Origin: a virus | IMG/VR virus record: IMGVR_UViG_3300030450_003072 | Location: 1-25,128 of that record | Reading direction: 5' to 3' (one strand) | Length of the DNA stretch: 25,128 nucleotides | Shown: positions 1 to 6,352 of the stretch, one piece after another | Numbering within the stretch: position 1 is the first letter of the stretch | How the letters are laid out: every line of letters starts with the position of its first letter | The notes under the pieces: generated by a model | Seen by the model: the letters and a program-made list of their open reading frames with translations, nothing else | Database searches by the model: none | Told to the model about the DNA's origin: nothing | Translations under genes and position numbers: made by a program

Positions 1-98
1 GTGAAGCGAAGGGTAGGACTAACCACCTACTTAGCCTCACCCCCCCGTCAGACGGCCAATACCAGCCAGCAATGGCTATTCAACGAGGCAACCAATGA
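1..98 (+). CDS. 3' end of an upstream small gene (partial)
   Basis: A frame open from base 3 ends at a TGA (96-98) that overlaps the next gene's ATG as ATGA. Its last residues are RGNQ, like the ends of the genes stopping at 307 and 1513, because the SD/start cassette of the following gene is read as its C-terminus. That shared ending is the main support. A second frame open from base 1 to a TGA near 114 cannot be excluded. About 31 residues are visible and no function can be given. Confidence 0.4.
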   Translation, partial: EAKGRTNHLLSLTPPSDGQYQPAMAIQRGNQ

Positions 99-307
99 CA
101 CTTGACAACTACAACGCCATCGGAATCGCTGAAGGGTTCGTGGAGAACCCCGGCACGGACGACGAGGAGCGCTACAACATTCTTGTTGCTGCGTGGCAGC
201 ACCTGATTGACACCGGACTGGCCTGGACGCTGCAAGGCACGTTCGGCAGGGTGGCAGCATCACTCATCGAACAAGGCATATGCACGCCGAGAGGAGGCAA
301 CCAATGA
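95..307 (+). CDS. small hypothetical phage protein, 70 aa
   Basis: The start ATG is preceded by GAGGCAACCA, the SD cassette used again and again in this block. The protein is 70 residues, acidic near the N-terminus and probably helical (AAWQHLIDTGLAW), with no cysteine pair and no membrane segment. I do not recognise a family. The stop overlaps the next start as ATGA, so translation is probably coupled to the clamp-like gene. Codon phase and cassette placement support a real gene; the function is unknown. Confidence 0.75.
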   Translation: MTLDNYNAIGIAEGFVENPGTDDEERYNILVAAWQHLIDTGLAWTLQGTFGRVAASLIEQGICTPRGGNQ

Positions 308-822
308 CACTCGACATCAACACAGCCAAGGCACTGCTCGCAGTCATCAAGACCAGCGATGCATCCAGAGAACTCGACCGGGTACAAGTCAGTGCTGGTG
401 CCTGTCTTGTGCCGCCAAGCTTGACCCCATCACGCAGACACGTCGCCACCAACGGACACGTCCTTCTGGTCGTGGAACAGGCGGCCACTGGGGTCGATGA
501 GGGCAGCGGGACATACAGCCTGGAAGACCTGAAAGAGTACGTGTCAAGCAAGGGGTACTCCACCCTGACCGACAGGTCGGATGACTATGGGAAGTTCCCA
601 GACTGGGAGCAGTGCATGCCTTCCACGTCCAGTGCCGTCGAGAACGCCGGGCTGTCTGCCAAGTATCTCAAGATGCTTGTTGACATCGGGCGCTTCCTCA
701 AGGTCGGAGACACATGGAAGGTCTCCTTCGACGGGCAGCTTGGACCCACCGTATGGGAACCACAAGAGCTTGGAGACTTCACGCGGGTCTCTTTCATCAT
801 CATGCCAATCAGACTCGACTGA
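304..822 (+). CDS. DNA sliding-clamp-like protein (one-domain DnaN/beta-clamp homologue)
   Basis: The 172-residue product has several landmarks of the last domain of bacterial beta clamps: ATNGH at 48-52 (family ATDGHRL), FPDWEQCMP at 98-106 (family YPD..R.IP), YLKMLV at 121-126 and a C-terminal IIMPIRL at 165-171 (DnaN ends in VMPMRL). DnaN is about 366 residues with three such domains, so this is one domain or a little more. It could be a self-assembling processivity factor, a decoy that binds clamp partners, or a remnant. The ATG at 304 is chosen over an in-frame ATG at 280 because it follows GGAGGCAACCA and overlaps the previous stop. The family call rests on motifs; the activity is inferred. 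Confidence 0.68.
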   Translation: MTLDINTAKALLAVIKTSDASRELDRVQVSAGACLVPPSLTPSRRHVATNGHVLLVVEQAATGVDEGSGTYSLEDLKEYVSSKGYSTLTDRSDDYGKFPDWEQCMPSTSSAVENAGLSAKYLKMLVDIGRFLKVGDTWKVSFDGQLGPTVWEPQELGDFTRVSFIIMPIRLD

Positions 823-838
823 TCAACAGGAGCAACCA

Positions 839-1330
839 ATGAGATCATACGACGTAATCTACAGCGCCATCTTCTTCGACCTGACTCTGCTGGAGCGGGC
901 CGTCTTGCTGGAGCAGTTCATCGGTGAAGACCACTGGCCGGAGTCGGGAGACCTGGAGGATGTGGTTCTGAACGTGACACAGAGAACCCATCCCAACCTG
1001 TTCAGCACACACATGACCCTGCGGTTTCGACCACATCCAGACTCCGATCACTTTCGGTCGGTGTTGGAGAACGAGGGCCAGGAGATCCGTGTCAGGGTCA
1101 CGGGTCGTGGGCACTACAATGAACCAGCCTGGGCGCTTGTCGTCGAGCCAGACCCGCTGAGACTGCAACAGTTCGGCATCGAGTGTGACAACGACATCCC
1201 GCACATCACACTTGCAACCGCAGAGGGGGTCAGACCAGCAACCTCCAACGAGGTCCTGGCGCGTGGATACGAGCCACTGGCCCACCCATTCACACTCACA
1301 GGAAGACTCGGTGTCTTCCGGGGAAGGTAA
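839..1330 (+). CDS. putative 2H phosphoesterase (LigT/CPDase-like)
   Basis: The 163-residue protein carries two HxT motifs in strand-like settings: HMTL at 58-61 and HITL at 122-125, the latter preceded by IP and followed by ATAEGVRP. Paired H-x-T/S motifs about 60 residues apart define the 2H phosphoesterase superfamily, which opens 2',3'-cyclic phosphates (RNA repair, tRNA ligase CPD domains) and includes phage Acb1 enzymes that destroy CBASS cyclic oligonucleotide signals. The start follows AGGAGCAACCA; an upstream in-frame extension overlaps the clamp gene and is rejected. The fold call is fairly good. Substrate is unknown, and RNA repair or anti-defence are both possible. Confidence 0.65.
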   Translation: MRSYDVIYSAIFFDLTLLERAVLLEQFIGEDHWPESGDLEDVVLNVTQRTHPNLFSTHMTLRFRPHPDSDHFRSVLENEGQEIRVRVTGRGHYNEPAWALVVEPDPLRLQQFGIECDNDIPHITLATAEGVRPATSNEVLARGYEPLAHPFTLTGRLGVFRGR

Positions 1331-1333
1331 CCA

Positions 1334-1513
1334 ATGACCACATTCAACTGGCAAACGCCGCAACTGGTTGAGCTTGGAGACTGGGGCGCTGACTGTGTTC
1401 AGTGCGACCAGCCCAAGGAAGAAGACAACACCGACCCGATGTGCCTGACCTGTACCGAGCGGTACTGGCTGGACACACACGGATACCCCTTCCCAAAGAG
1501 AGGAAACCAATGA
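1334..1513 (+). CDS. small zinc-ribbon-like protein, 59 aa
   Basis: The protein has two CxxC pairs (CVQC at 21-24 and CLTC at 37-40) spaced as in a compact zinc knuckle. It starts at an ATG behind GGTAACCA and ends in RGNQ from the next gene's SD cassette, with an ATGA overlap. Such mini zinc ribbons are common in phage early regions and usually bind nucleic acid or a host protein; here no partner can be named. It is below the usual length cut-off and easily missed. Confidence 0.7.
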   Translation: MTTFNWQTPQLVELGDWGADCVQCDQPKEEDNTDPMCLTCTERYWLDTHGYPFPKRGNQ

Positions 1514-1809
1514 CAGACGAAGAAACCAGACAGCACGAAATCGATCTGGCCAAGCACCTGATCTGGACCCACCAACTAGACGAGGCCCGGAAGCTGATTG
1601 ACCGCCAGATTCAATGGGCGGAGGGAGCACAAAGCCGTGAAGACTGGCTGCTCGCTGTCGAGAAAGGGCTTGGAGAAGATCTCTTTGCCATCTACGTGGA
1701 GTACCACACCCTCAAGAAGGAACTGAAAAGGATCGCACGAAAGCTGGAAAACATGGAGGGCGCATACACGGAGCGCTGGCTCAACCCAAACCGAATCGAA
1801 CACTACTAA
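1510..1809 (+). CDS. hypothetical helical protein, 99 aa
   Basis: The product is charged and almost entirely helix-forming, with a likely coiled-coil stretch around residues 60-85 (HTLKKELKRIARKLENMEG). There are no cysteines and no membrane segment. The ATG at 1510 follows AGAGGAAACCA and overlaps the previous stop. Longer in-frame starts upstream lie inside the zinc-ribbon gene and are not supported by an SD. No family is recognised. Confidence 0.7.
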   Translation: MTDEETRQHEIDLAKHLIWTHQLDEARKLIDRQIQWAEGAQSREDWLLAVEKGLGEDLFAIYVEYHTLKKELKRIARKLENMEGAYTERWLNPNRIEHY

Positions 1810-1824
1810 AGAGAGAGGCAACCA

Positions 1825-2157
1825 ATGACAACCAAAAGAAGAATCATCGTAGAGGTGAATGGTCAGGGGACCGGAAGCAACCAGACCACCATCACGTTTG
1901 ACCCAACAGCCACAGGCATGGAATCGCTGCGCTACAAGATTGAAGAGGCGCTGCGCTATCCACTGTCTCTCAGCTTTGGGGCACCAACCCAGAACCCGCA
2001 TGGAATCTACACTGGCTGGTCACAATGCACCATCAGCATCAGTCCACCCATCTGCCAAGCGGAGGGAGGCGACTGCTGGAACGAGCTTGGACACGAAGAC
2101 GAGCAAGCAACACAAGTGTGCATCAACTGCCAAGAGACAGAAGGAGGTGAGGAATGA
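1825..2157 (+). CDS. hypothetical protein with C-terminal cysteines, 110 aa
   Basis: The start lies behind GAGAGAGGCAACCA. The N-terminal half is beta-rich (RRIIVEVNGQ, TTITFDP) and resembles small proteins that pack a sheet with one helix. The C-terminal half holds cysteines at CQAEGGDCW and VCINC, which could make a zinc site. The tail EGGEE is encoded by the SD cassette of the next gene (GGAGGTGAGGAATGA). The function is unknown. Confidence 0.72.
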   Translation: MTTKRRIIVEVNGQGTGSNQTTITFDPTATGMESLRYKIEEALRYPLSLSFGAPTQNPHGIYTGWSQCTISISPPICQAEGGDCWNELGHEDEQATQVCINCQETEGGEE

Positions 2158-2378
2158 GCCTTTCAACCGAATCATATCAGTCCTTTATCGACGTAATCCA
2201 TGAGGACTTGATCAAGACAAGAGGGCAGCGCGATGAACTGCTGGCTGCACTCGGAGAGATCAAGGTCTTGATTGCAGCCCCGTTCGATGGACGCAGCAAC
2301 TCATCCGCTGACAGGGTGCGGGCCATCAATGACCTGTGCATCGAGGCCATTGCTAAGACTGAAGGAGGTGAGGAATGA
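2154..2378 (+). CDS. hypothetical helical protein, 74 aa
   Basis: A short soluble protein, predicted helical (residues 10-40 contain IHEDLIKTRGQRDELLAAL, a coiled-coil-like pattern). It overlaps the neighbours on both sides by four bases and ends in EGGEE from the downstream SD cassette. Nothing in it points to a specific family. The repeated cassette layout is the best evidence that it is expressed. Confidence 0.68.
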   Translation: MSLSTESYQSFIDVIHEDLIKTRGQRDELLAALGEIKVLIAAPFDGRSNSSADRVRAINDLCIEAIAKTEGGEE

Positions 2379-2569
2379 GCAGGCAACACAAACCCATCAA
2401 GGAACCAACACCCTCGTTCATCTGTGAGTGCTGCGGCAAAGAGTTCGACTGTGTGCCGCATGTCATGGACGGCGTGGAGGGCTGGTTGCGTATCAACGGT
2501 ATGCACTTTCAATCCAACCGGAACCTTCTCCGGTTCCCAGAAAACTTTGCAGAAGGAGGTGAGGGATGA
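2375..2569 (+). CDS. small Cys-containing (zinc-finger-like) protein, 64 aa
   Basis: The N-terminal part has ICECCGKEFDC at residues 16-26, a clustered cysteine set typical of small zinc-binding modules, followed by a basic/aromatic tail. It may use the histidines nearby (VPHVMD, MHFQ) as further ligands. It starts behind GGAGGTGAGGA and ends in EGGEG. It is probably a nucleic-acid or host-protein binder, as with other phage mini zinc proteins, but this is inference. Confidence 0.65.
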   Translation: MSRQHKPIKEPTPSFICECCGKEFDCVPHVMDGVEGWLRINGMHFQSNRNLLRFPENFAEGGEG

Positions 2570-2838
2570 CCAACCCAAGAAACCAGAGAGAAGCCATCGC
2601 GGAGATTGTAGACACGACCACGGTGGACATCACAATCCACTGCCAAGTCGAAGACTTCTCCAACGGATGCGACGAATACCTGGAATGGCGCGGCGAGGTC
2701 GGGGCGGTCGAAGAACTTCTAGCAACAGCCGCAGAACGGCGGGGCTGGAAGTACCGGCACCATCCCGACAGGTTCGGTTTCCAGCAATGGGTCTGCAAAG
2801 AATGCGCGGCCAGGGAGACTCAAGGAGGTGAAGGATGA
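2566..2838 (+). CDS. hypothetical protein, 90 aa
   Basis: Acidic N-terminal half with beta-strand-like TTTVDITIHCQ, then a helix (GAVEELLATAAERRGW) and a C-terminal VCKEC pair. A zinc site made from HC, HH and CxxC residues is possible but not clear. It begins at the ATG behind GGAGGTGAGGG and ends in QGGEG from the next cassette. It overlaps both neighbours by four bases. No family is recognised. Confidence 0.66.
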   Translation: MTNPRNQREAIAEIVDTTTVDITIHCQVEDFSNGCDEYLEWRGEVGAVEELLATAAERRGWKYRHHPDRFGFQQWVCKECAARETQGGEG

Positions 2839-3035
2839 CCATCATCAGACGCGGCAACTCATGGGGCTTTGACAACCGCAACGCCTTCATCAACCACGAC
2901 GGAACCAACTCATGGTGTGAGGATGACAAGGGATTTGTGTATAGCTTTGGGGCGCTTGCCTCGGGGCGCGACAAGTCAGCCCCGTCCTACATGCGGCGGT
3001 TGGCCCGACAGGTGGCCAAGGACCTCAAGGAATAA
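2835..3035 (+). CDS. hypothetical protein, 66 aa (end of first gene run)
   Basis: Small basic protein with an N-terminal RRGNSWGFDNRNAF stretch and a basic helical end. Its start has the GGAGGTGAAGG SD. It is the last member of a chain of four-base overlaps that began at 2154, and its own end (LKE) lacks the cassette tail because the next gene is 78 bp away. The gap that follows contains a strong hairpin. Function unknown. Confidence 0.65.
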   Translation: MTIIRRGNSWGFDNRNAFINHDGTNSWCEDDKGFVYSFGALASGRDKSAPSYMRRLARQVAKDLKE

Positions 3036-3057
3036 GTCGGCCTATAACCCCCGCTTT

Positions 3058-3087
3058 CGGGAGTTCCGCCTAGCAAACGGACTCCCG
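3058..3087 (+). promoter_or_regulatory. intergenic hairpin without a T-tract
   Basis: CGGGAG (3058-3063), one bulged T, TCCG (3065-3068), a 9-nt loop, then CGGA (3078-3081) and CTCCCG (3082-3087). This is a perfect 10-bp stem with one bulge. No T-run follows, so it is not a textbook intrinsic terminator. It lies between two same-strand genes and ends 26 bp before the next start, so it may be an RNA processing site, an mRNA stabiliser, or a protein-binding leader element. Confidence 0.55.
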
Positions 3088-3113
3088 CGCCATTGGTCTA
3101 ACAGGAGGCAACC

Positions 3114-3578
3114 ATGCTTAGACGATACGAAAACCCACCCGACCTTAGAGAACTGCTCGACACTCCCGACGAGACTTACGTTCCCGACAAGGTTGAAAAC
3201 TACCAGAATCTTCCAGACGACGACGAGTCCGAGTGGGATGGGTTCAGCCTGTCAGAGCAGGCCAGATGGGAGGCCGACCCGGTCCTCGCACAAATAGCGA
3301 AGCCGACAAACAACTGGGGATTTCTCTCTTCAAAGAGGTGGCAGAGCCAAAGAGTCGTGGGCTGCAACATGATCTATGAATGGTGGCGATTGGACTTCTT
3401 TGGCAAGACACAGTGCGCTCACTGCGGAGAGTTGTTCTCCGAGACCAGGGGGCTGAAGGTTGACACAGGATTCCTGGACAGCAGCGGGCTGCGCTGGTTC
3501 GTTCACCTCGACTGCTGGGATGAATACGAAAACGGCACCAACCAATTTCAAACGGAGAAAACAAATGAACTGGATTGA
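3114..3578 (+). CDS. hypothetical protein with zinc-binding CxxC...HxxC, 154 aa
   Basis: The N-terminal third is acidic and proline-rich and probably disordered. The C-terminal half is compact and aromatic, with CAHC at 101-104 and HLDC at 131-134, a probable four-ligand zinc site with a 26-residue insert. The ATG follows AGGAGGCAACC. The end overlaps the following gene by 14 bases. The two-part layout suggests a flexible arm plus a zinc domain. No family is recognised. Confidence 0.7.
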   Translation: MLRRYENPPDLRELLDTPDETYVPDKVENYQNLPDDDESEWDGFSLSEQARWEADPVLAQIAKPTNNWGFLSSKRWQSQRVVGCNMIYEWWRLDFFGKTQCAHCGELFSETRGLKVDTGFLDSSGLRWFVHLDCWDEYENGTNQFQTEKTNELD

Positions 3579-3975
3579 CTTCATGCCATCACTGCCCATG
3601 GTGCTGGGCCTGCCCGTCACAAGAAGAGACGGCGGGACAGGCATCATCATTGGGCTCGACCACGCATCGCTGAACAACGGTGTGTTTCATGTCCTGCAAA
3701 CCGACGAACCCACCGAGTCGTCAGCATGGGGAAGCGAGGGCTGGGGAGTGAACTGGACAAGGCTTGACCTTGGTCACCCCCAGGGCTTTGCATATGCCAT
3801 GCAACTCTACGCCGAGCACGACTATCGGGCCAACCCATCGGCTCCATTCCTGTGGCTGATGTCTGTGGACAACTGGCCCCAGGTTGTGGACCGCCACCTG
3901 ACAGGAACAACAACTGATGACGACAGGGTAGCGCTCGCGCAAGTCCTGGAAGCCATCCATGGAGGTGAGGAATGA
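3565..3975 (+). CDS. hypothetical protein, 136 aa
   Basis: Starts at the ATG behind ACGGAGAAAACAA, inside the end of the previous gene. The protein is rich in Trp and Gly (WGSEGWGVNW), without cysteine pairs or membrane helices, and ends in HGGEE from the next cassette. It reads as a compact soluble alpha/beta domain. An in-frame upstream extension to 3460 lies inside the preceding gene and is rejected. Function unknown. Confidence 0.7.
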   Translation: MNWIDFMPSLPMVLGLPVTRRDGGTGIIIGLDHASLNNGVFHVLQTDEPTESSAWGSEGWGVNWTRLDLGHPQGFAYAMQLYAEHDYRANPSAPFLWLMSVDNWPQVVDRHLTGTTTDDDRVALAQVLEAIHGGEE

Positions 3976-4058
3976 AAGACCTGCTGACCAACGTAGCCAT
4001 CTGGATCACCGTGCTGTTCTACGCCGCGTGCATCTGGACCCTTATCATCCCCCTATAG
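3972..4058 (+). CDS. 28-residue single-pass membrane peptide
   Basis: A very short frame begins at an ATG with the strong GGAGGTGAGGA cassette. Reading gives MKDLL, then a hydrophobic segment from about residue 6 to the end (AIWITVLFYAACIWTLIIPL), with the charges only at the N-terminus. That pattern fits a single membrane helix with the C-terminus outside. The stop codon lies inside the 22-bp palindrome. Phage micropeptides of this kind often act on host membrane proteins; the target is unknown. Confidence 0.6.
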   Translation: MKDLLTNVAIWITVLFYAACIWTLIIPL

Positions 4059-4066
4059 GGGGATGA
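4045..4066. promoter_or_regulatory. 22-bp perfect palindrome (operator-like)
   Basis: TCATCCCCC-TATA-GGGGGATGA is perfectly self-complementary over 22 bp. It ends 9 bp before the -35 box of the promoter at 4076, so a repressor or activator site is the simplest reading. It also codes for the last residues and stop of the membrane peptide. As RNA it would form a 9-bp stem with a 4-base loop, but no T-run follows. Confidence 0.6.
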
Positions 4067-4075
4067 GTAACCAAC

Positions 4076-4105
4076 TTGACAACCCCAAACCGAACAGGTT
4101 ATATA
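4076..4105 (+). promoter_or_regulatory. sigma70-type promoter
   Basis: TTGACA at 4076-4081 matches the consensus -35 exactly. After 18 bp comes TATATA at 4100-4105 (or TTATAT after 17 bp). It would start transcription near 4112 and serve the gene at 4141 and the run behind it. It is the best consensus promoter in the window. A two-codon frame (ATG GAG TAA, 4126-4134) lies in the predicted leader. Confidence 0.72.
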
Positions 4106-4140
4106 CCCTGTAGGCAACCAACCCAATGGAGTAACCACCC

Positions 4141-4644
4141 ATGTCCAATCAAACATTGAATCCTGTTGAGACTCTTGCTCTCAACAAGCTGCTCACCCCC
4201 GACCAGATCAAGGACGCCAGAAAGCTGGTGCCTGCTGGCGAACACGAGGCCAACATCTTCCTGTCCGCCTCCGTCTCTTTCAAGAAGAGCGAGGATGGAA
4301 CGCGGGTCGGCACGGCACGCATCCCCTACAAGGCTGTCATCAGCCTGCTCCTGGACAAGCTGAACTCCGTCACTGGAGAGTCGGTGCTGTCTCTCCTGGA
4401 GGATGCCATCTCTCAAGCTCACGAGGTGGGTGATGGCAACGCTGGTGCCAAGGTCATCGAAGACAACCTCACCCTCGACAAGGGGATGAAGATGCTCAAC
4501 GAGACCGTGGCCCAGGTGGAGCGCATCCCGACCAGTGGTCGCATCACCGCTACGCGCAAGCAACTGGTGGTGTCCAACCTGGACAACCTGTCCATCCAAG
4601 AGGTGCAGGATTTGAACGAACTGCTGACCAGAGGAGGTGAATGA
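4141..4644 (+). CDS. hypothetical protein, first gene of a promoter-led block, 167 aa
   Basis: Soluble, mixed alpha/beta protein with no cysteines. Residues 1-30 are helical (LALNKLLTPDQIKDARKLV), a strand region follows (NIFLSASVSFKK), and the C-terminal half is helical again (IQEVQDLNELLTRGGE). I do not recognise it. Its position just behind a near-consensus promoter and palindrome suggests high, regulated early expression. A GGAG lies 10 bases before the ATG. The GGE ending comes from the next gene's SD. Confidence 0.8.
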   Translation: MSNQTLNPVETLALNKLLTPDQIKDARKLVPAGEHEANIFLSASVSFKKSEDGTRVGTARIPYKAVISLLLDKLNSVTGESVLSLLEDAISQAHEVGDGNAGAKVIEDNLTLDKGMKMLNETVAQVERIPTSGRITATRKQLVVSNLDNLSIQEVQDLNELLTRGGE

Positions 4645-4883
4645 TGGCAACAGAAAACAAGATTGAGCTTCATCGCTCCAATGAAACAGCTTCATTGAAA
4701 TGCAGCGTTCTACTGCAATGTGAGGCCGCGCTGCGTCAAGCAAAGTCACACGTTGTCAGACAACAACACGGAAGACACGAACAGGACCGGGAAGACGCCG
4801 TGCAATGGCTGAAGGACTGGTCTCCCCTAATCGAGGAACTGGCTTTGCTTGTTCCTCTTCTCCAAGAAAAGGAAGGTGAATGA
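4644..4883 (+). CDS. hypothetical helical protein, 79 aa
   Basis: Starts at the second ATG of ATGATG (4644), which keeps the six-base gap from GGAGG seen in other cassettes of this region; 4641 is possible. The protein is helical and histidine/glutamine-rich in the middle, with an amphipathic leucine-rich end (IEELALLVPLLQEKEGE). It overlaps both neighbours by one base. No family is recognised. Confidence 0.68.
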   Translation: MATENKIELHRSNETASLKCSVLLQCEAALRQAKSHVVRQQHGRHEQDREDAVQWLKDWSPLIEELALLVPLLQEKEGE

Positions 4884-5155
4884 TGGGCAACGACCACAAC
4901 CTCGACCGACACATCCCCGATCACATGATGAGTCTCCGGTGGCCAGTGCCCCCCGTGCCTACGGGGCGTTGGGATAGAAACTCGTGGGCCAAGTACATCT
5001 TGAGCAGTTGTGTGTGCCCCAACTGCCCTAAGCGCATGAGCTACATCCATCACCGCCCAGTCACCGAGGTGGAGCCCGGAGTGTATGAGACACGCTGCTC
5101 CTCCTGCGATCATGTCTGGGGCAGACCACCAGAAGAGAAAGGAGAAGACCAATGA
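4883..5155 (+). CDS. zinc-ribbon protein, 90 aa
   Basis: Two CxxC knuckles, CPNC at 45-48 and CSSC at 72-75, with the second followed by DHVWG, match the usual layout of a zinc ribbon of about 30 residues. The N-terminus is rich in Asp, His and Pro and probably flexible. The start is the second ATG of ATGATG behind GGAAGGTGA. This kind of domain binds DNA, RNA or RNA polymerase in other proteins; here the partner is unknown. Confidence 0.72.
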   Translation: MGNDHNLDRHIPDHMMSLRWPVPPVPTGRWDRNSWAKYILSSCVCPNCPKRMSYIHHRPVTEVEPGVYETRCSSCDHVWGRPPEEKGEDQ

Positions 5156-5520
5156 AAACGCCCCTGGAAAATCCCCCCACACACTTGAACTTCAACGACC
5201 ACGCAGACCGGTGGAGACACGACGGAGGCTGGTCGAACTGCCCGCGCTGCGACTACGGGAAGATTGAGGCCGATCAAAAGTTCGACGCTGGCGAGGCCGA
5301 ACACAGTGATGTGATGTTGGTTGAGGTGATTGAGCTTCCCATCCCTGAAGCCAAAGCAACAGAGATTTACGTTCGATACGAGTGCTGCTGCTGTCTTTTG
5401 TCAGGAGTCGTGTCGTTTGTCGGTCCACGAACCAAGCGCGACATCATCCGCAAGCAGATGGAGTTCATGCGGAACGACTACCGGGAGACGATGGCGAAGC
5501 GTATCCAGGGAGGTGAGTGA
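5152..5520 (+). CDS. zinc-binding hypothetical protein, 122 aa
   Basis: CPRC at 30-33 and a run of four cysteines at 78-81 (YECCCC) frame a beta-rich stretch, giving a likely zinc ribbon with a long insert. After it comes a basic helix (RTKRDIIRKQMEFMRNDY) suited to nucleic-acid binding. It starts behind AGGAGAAGACCA with an ATGA overlap and ends in QGGE from the next cassette. It may be related in design to the zinc-ribbon protein before it. Function unknown. Confidence 0.7.
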   Translation: MKTPLENPPTHLNFNDHADRWRHDGGWSNCPRCDYGKIEADQKFDAGEAEHSDVMLVEVIELPIPEAKATEIYVRYECCCCLLSGVVSFVGPRTKRDIIRKQMEFMRNDYRETMAKRIQGGE

Positions 5521-5723
5521 TGGCAGCGAAATACCTTTTGCAGAAGCGCCAATTTGACGGCCATTACCAGAACCCCTTCCGCAAAGCTGGGGTTCGGTAC
5601 ACGGCGTGGAAAACCATCTCCAAGCACTCGGAACTGGAAGAAGCCAGAGCAACCCAGAGAAGCGCGAAAAGGGCAGGGCTAGTCTCCTACCGCATTCGCT
5701 ACAAGGGGAAGACCATTGAGTAG
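5520..5723 (+). CDS. small basic protein, 67 aa
   Basis: Highly basic (many Lys/Arg/Gln, YLLQKRQFDGHYQNPFRK) with a helical centre and a strand-like end (SYRIRYKGKTIE). The ATG at 5520 is preferred over a GTG three bases earlier because it restores the six-base gap from GGAGG. The composition suggests nucleic-acid binding, but no motif proves it. A 30-bp gap without visible signals follows. Confidence 0.65.
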   Translation: MAAKYLLQKRQFDGHYQNPFRKAGVRYTAWKTISKHSELEEARATQRSAKRAGLVSYRIRYKGKTIE

Positions 5724-5753
5724 AACGAACAACCAAAGCCATGGAGGCAACCG

Positions 5754-5969
5754 ATGAACATCACCATCAACATCACACAAGACCCAACAACTGGGGACAT
5801 CACCATCGCGTTTGATGAGGGCGCAGGGTACGGCACCCCATTCAAAAGGGTCGACCCCAACAAGTGGGTAGCGGTCAATGGAGGTCTCTATGTGGACCTG
5901 CACCCGGCACTCGTAGCAGCAGCAGAACACCAAATCCAGTCCCTTGTCGGGACCTTCCACGCAAACTGA
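5754..5969 (+). CDS. hypothetical beta-rich protein, 71 aa
   Basis: Begins behind ATGGAGGCAACCG. The N-terminal half alternates hydrophobic and polar residues (MNITINITQDPTTGDITIAF), as in beta hairpins, and a short helix closes the protein. No cysteines or membrane segments. It ends 8 bp before the next start, just upstream of that gene's SD. No family is recognised. Confidence 0.65.
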   Translation: MNITINITQDPTTGDITIAFDEGAGYGTPFKRVDPNKWVAVNGGLYVDLHPALVAAAEHQIQSLVGTFHAN

Positions 5970-5977
5970 GGCAACCA

Positions 5978-6352
5978 ATGAACGAACAACCTAATGGAGA
6001 ATCCAACATGAAAACTATCCCCACAGCAATCCAAAGGTTTGAGCACTGTCCTGGAAACGGCACCCGATACGACCTGCTCTTTGGCCTGACAGGCGACAAG
6101 AACATGTTGCTGGTTTGGCTCTACAACGAGGGCGCTGGTGGCTTTGCGTTTCAATGTTCAGCAGAGAGGAATGGCACGCTGCTCCACTACAACTACCTAT
6201 CGGAAAAGATGGGGATCAAGAACCTTGCCGACATCGCGGCATTGCTATCCTTCTTGGCCCAGTATGGGGTAAGTGTTGGTATGCCACAGAACTTCAACGA
6301 TGACGGTCTGTACGCACCTCGACCCATCCTTGTAGTGGAAGGTGAGGAATGA
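5978..6352 (+). CDS. hypothetical protein, 124 aa
   Basis: Starts at the ATG behind TGAGGCAACCA; a second in-frame ATG ten codons later has weaker SD support. The protein is a probable globular alpha/beta domain (GTRYDLLFGLTGDKNMLLVWLYNE then GGFAFQC), of the kind seen in phage proteins of unknown role. It ends in VEGEE from the next cassette with an ATGA overlap. Upstream in-frame extensions lie inside the previous gene. Confidence 0.7.
   Translation: MNEQPNGESNMKTIPTAIQRFEHCPGNGTRYDLLFGLTGDKNMLLVWLYNEGAGGFAFQCSAERNGTLLHYNYLSEKMGIKNLADIAALLSFLAQYGVSVGMPQNFNDDGLYAPRPILVVEGEE

Noticed and set aside
12-32. GTAGG...CCTAC inverted repeat near the window start as a fifth operator
   Set aside because: The gap between the half-sites is 8 bp instead of 13 between the same bases of the four true sites, and the outer bases do not match.
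102-107. TTGACA as a -35 box
   Set aside because: It lies in the first codons of the 95-307 gene and has no -10 match at a suitable distance.
581-838. In-frame upstream extension of the 2H gene
   Set aside because: It lies inside the clamp-like gene in another frame, is Ser/Arg/Pro-rich, and has no SD; the ATG at 839 has one.
845-1630. A 261-residue open frame on the minus strand
   Set aside because: It is antisense to the 2H, zinc-ribbon and helical genes, which have SD sites and overlapping starts. Its product is Val/Gly/Ser/Leu-rich with no SD, typical of a shadow of G/C-ending codons.
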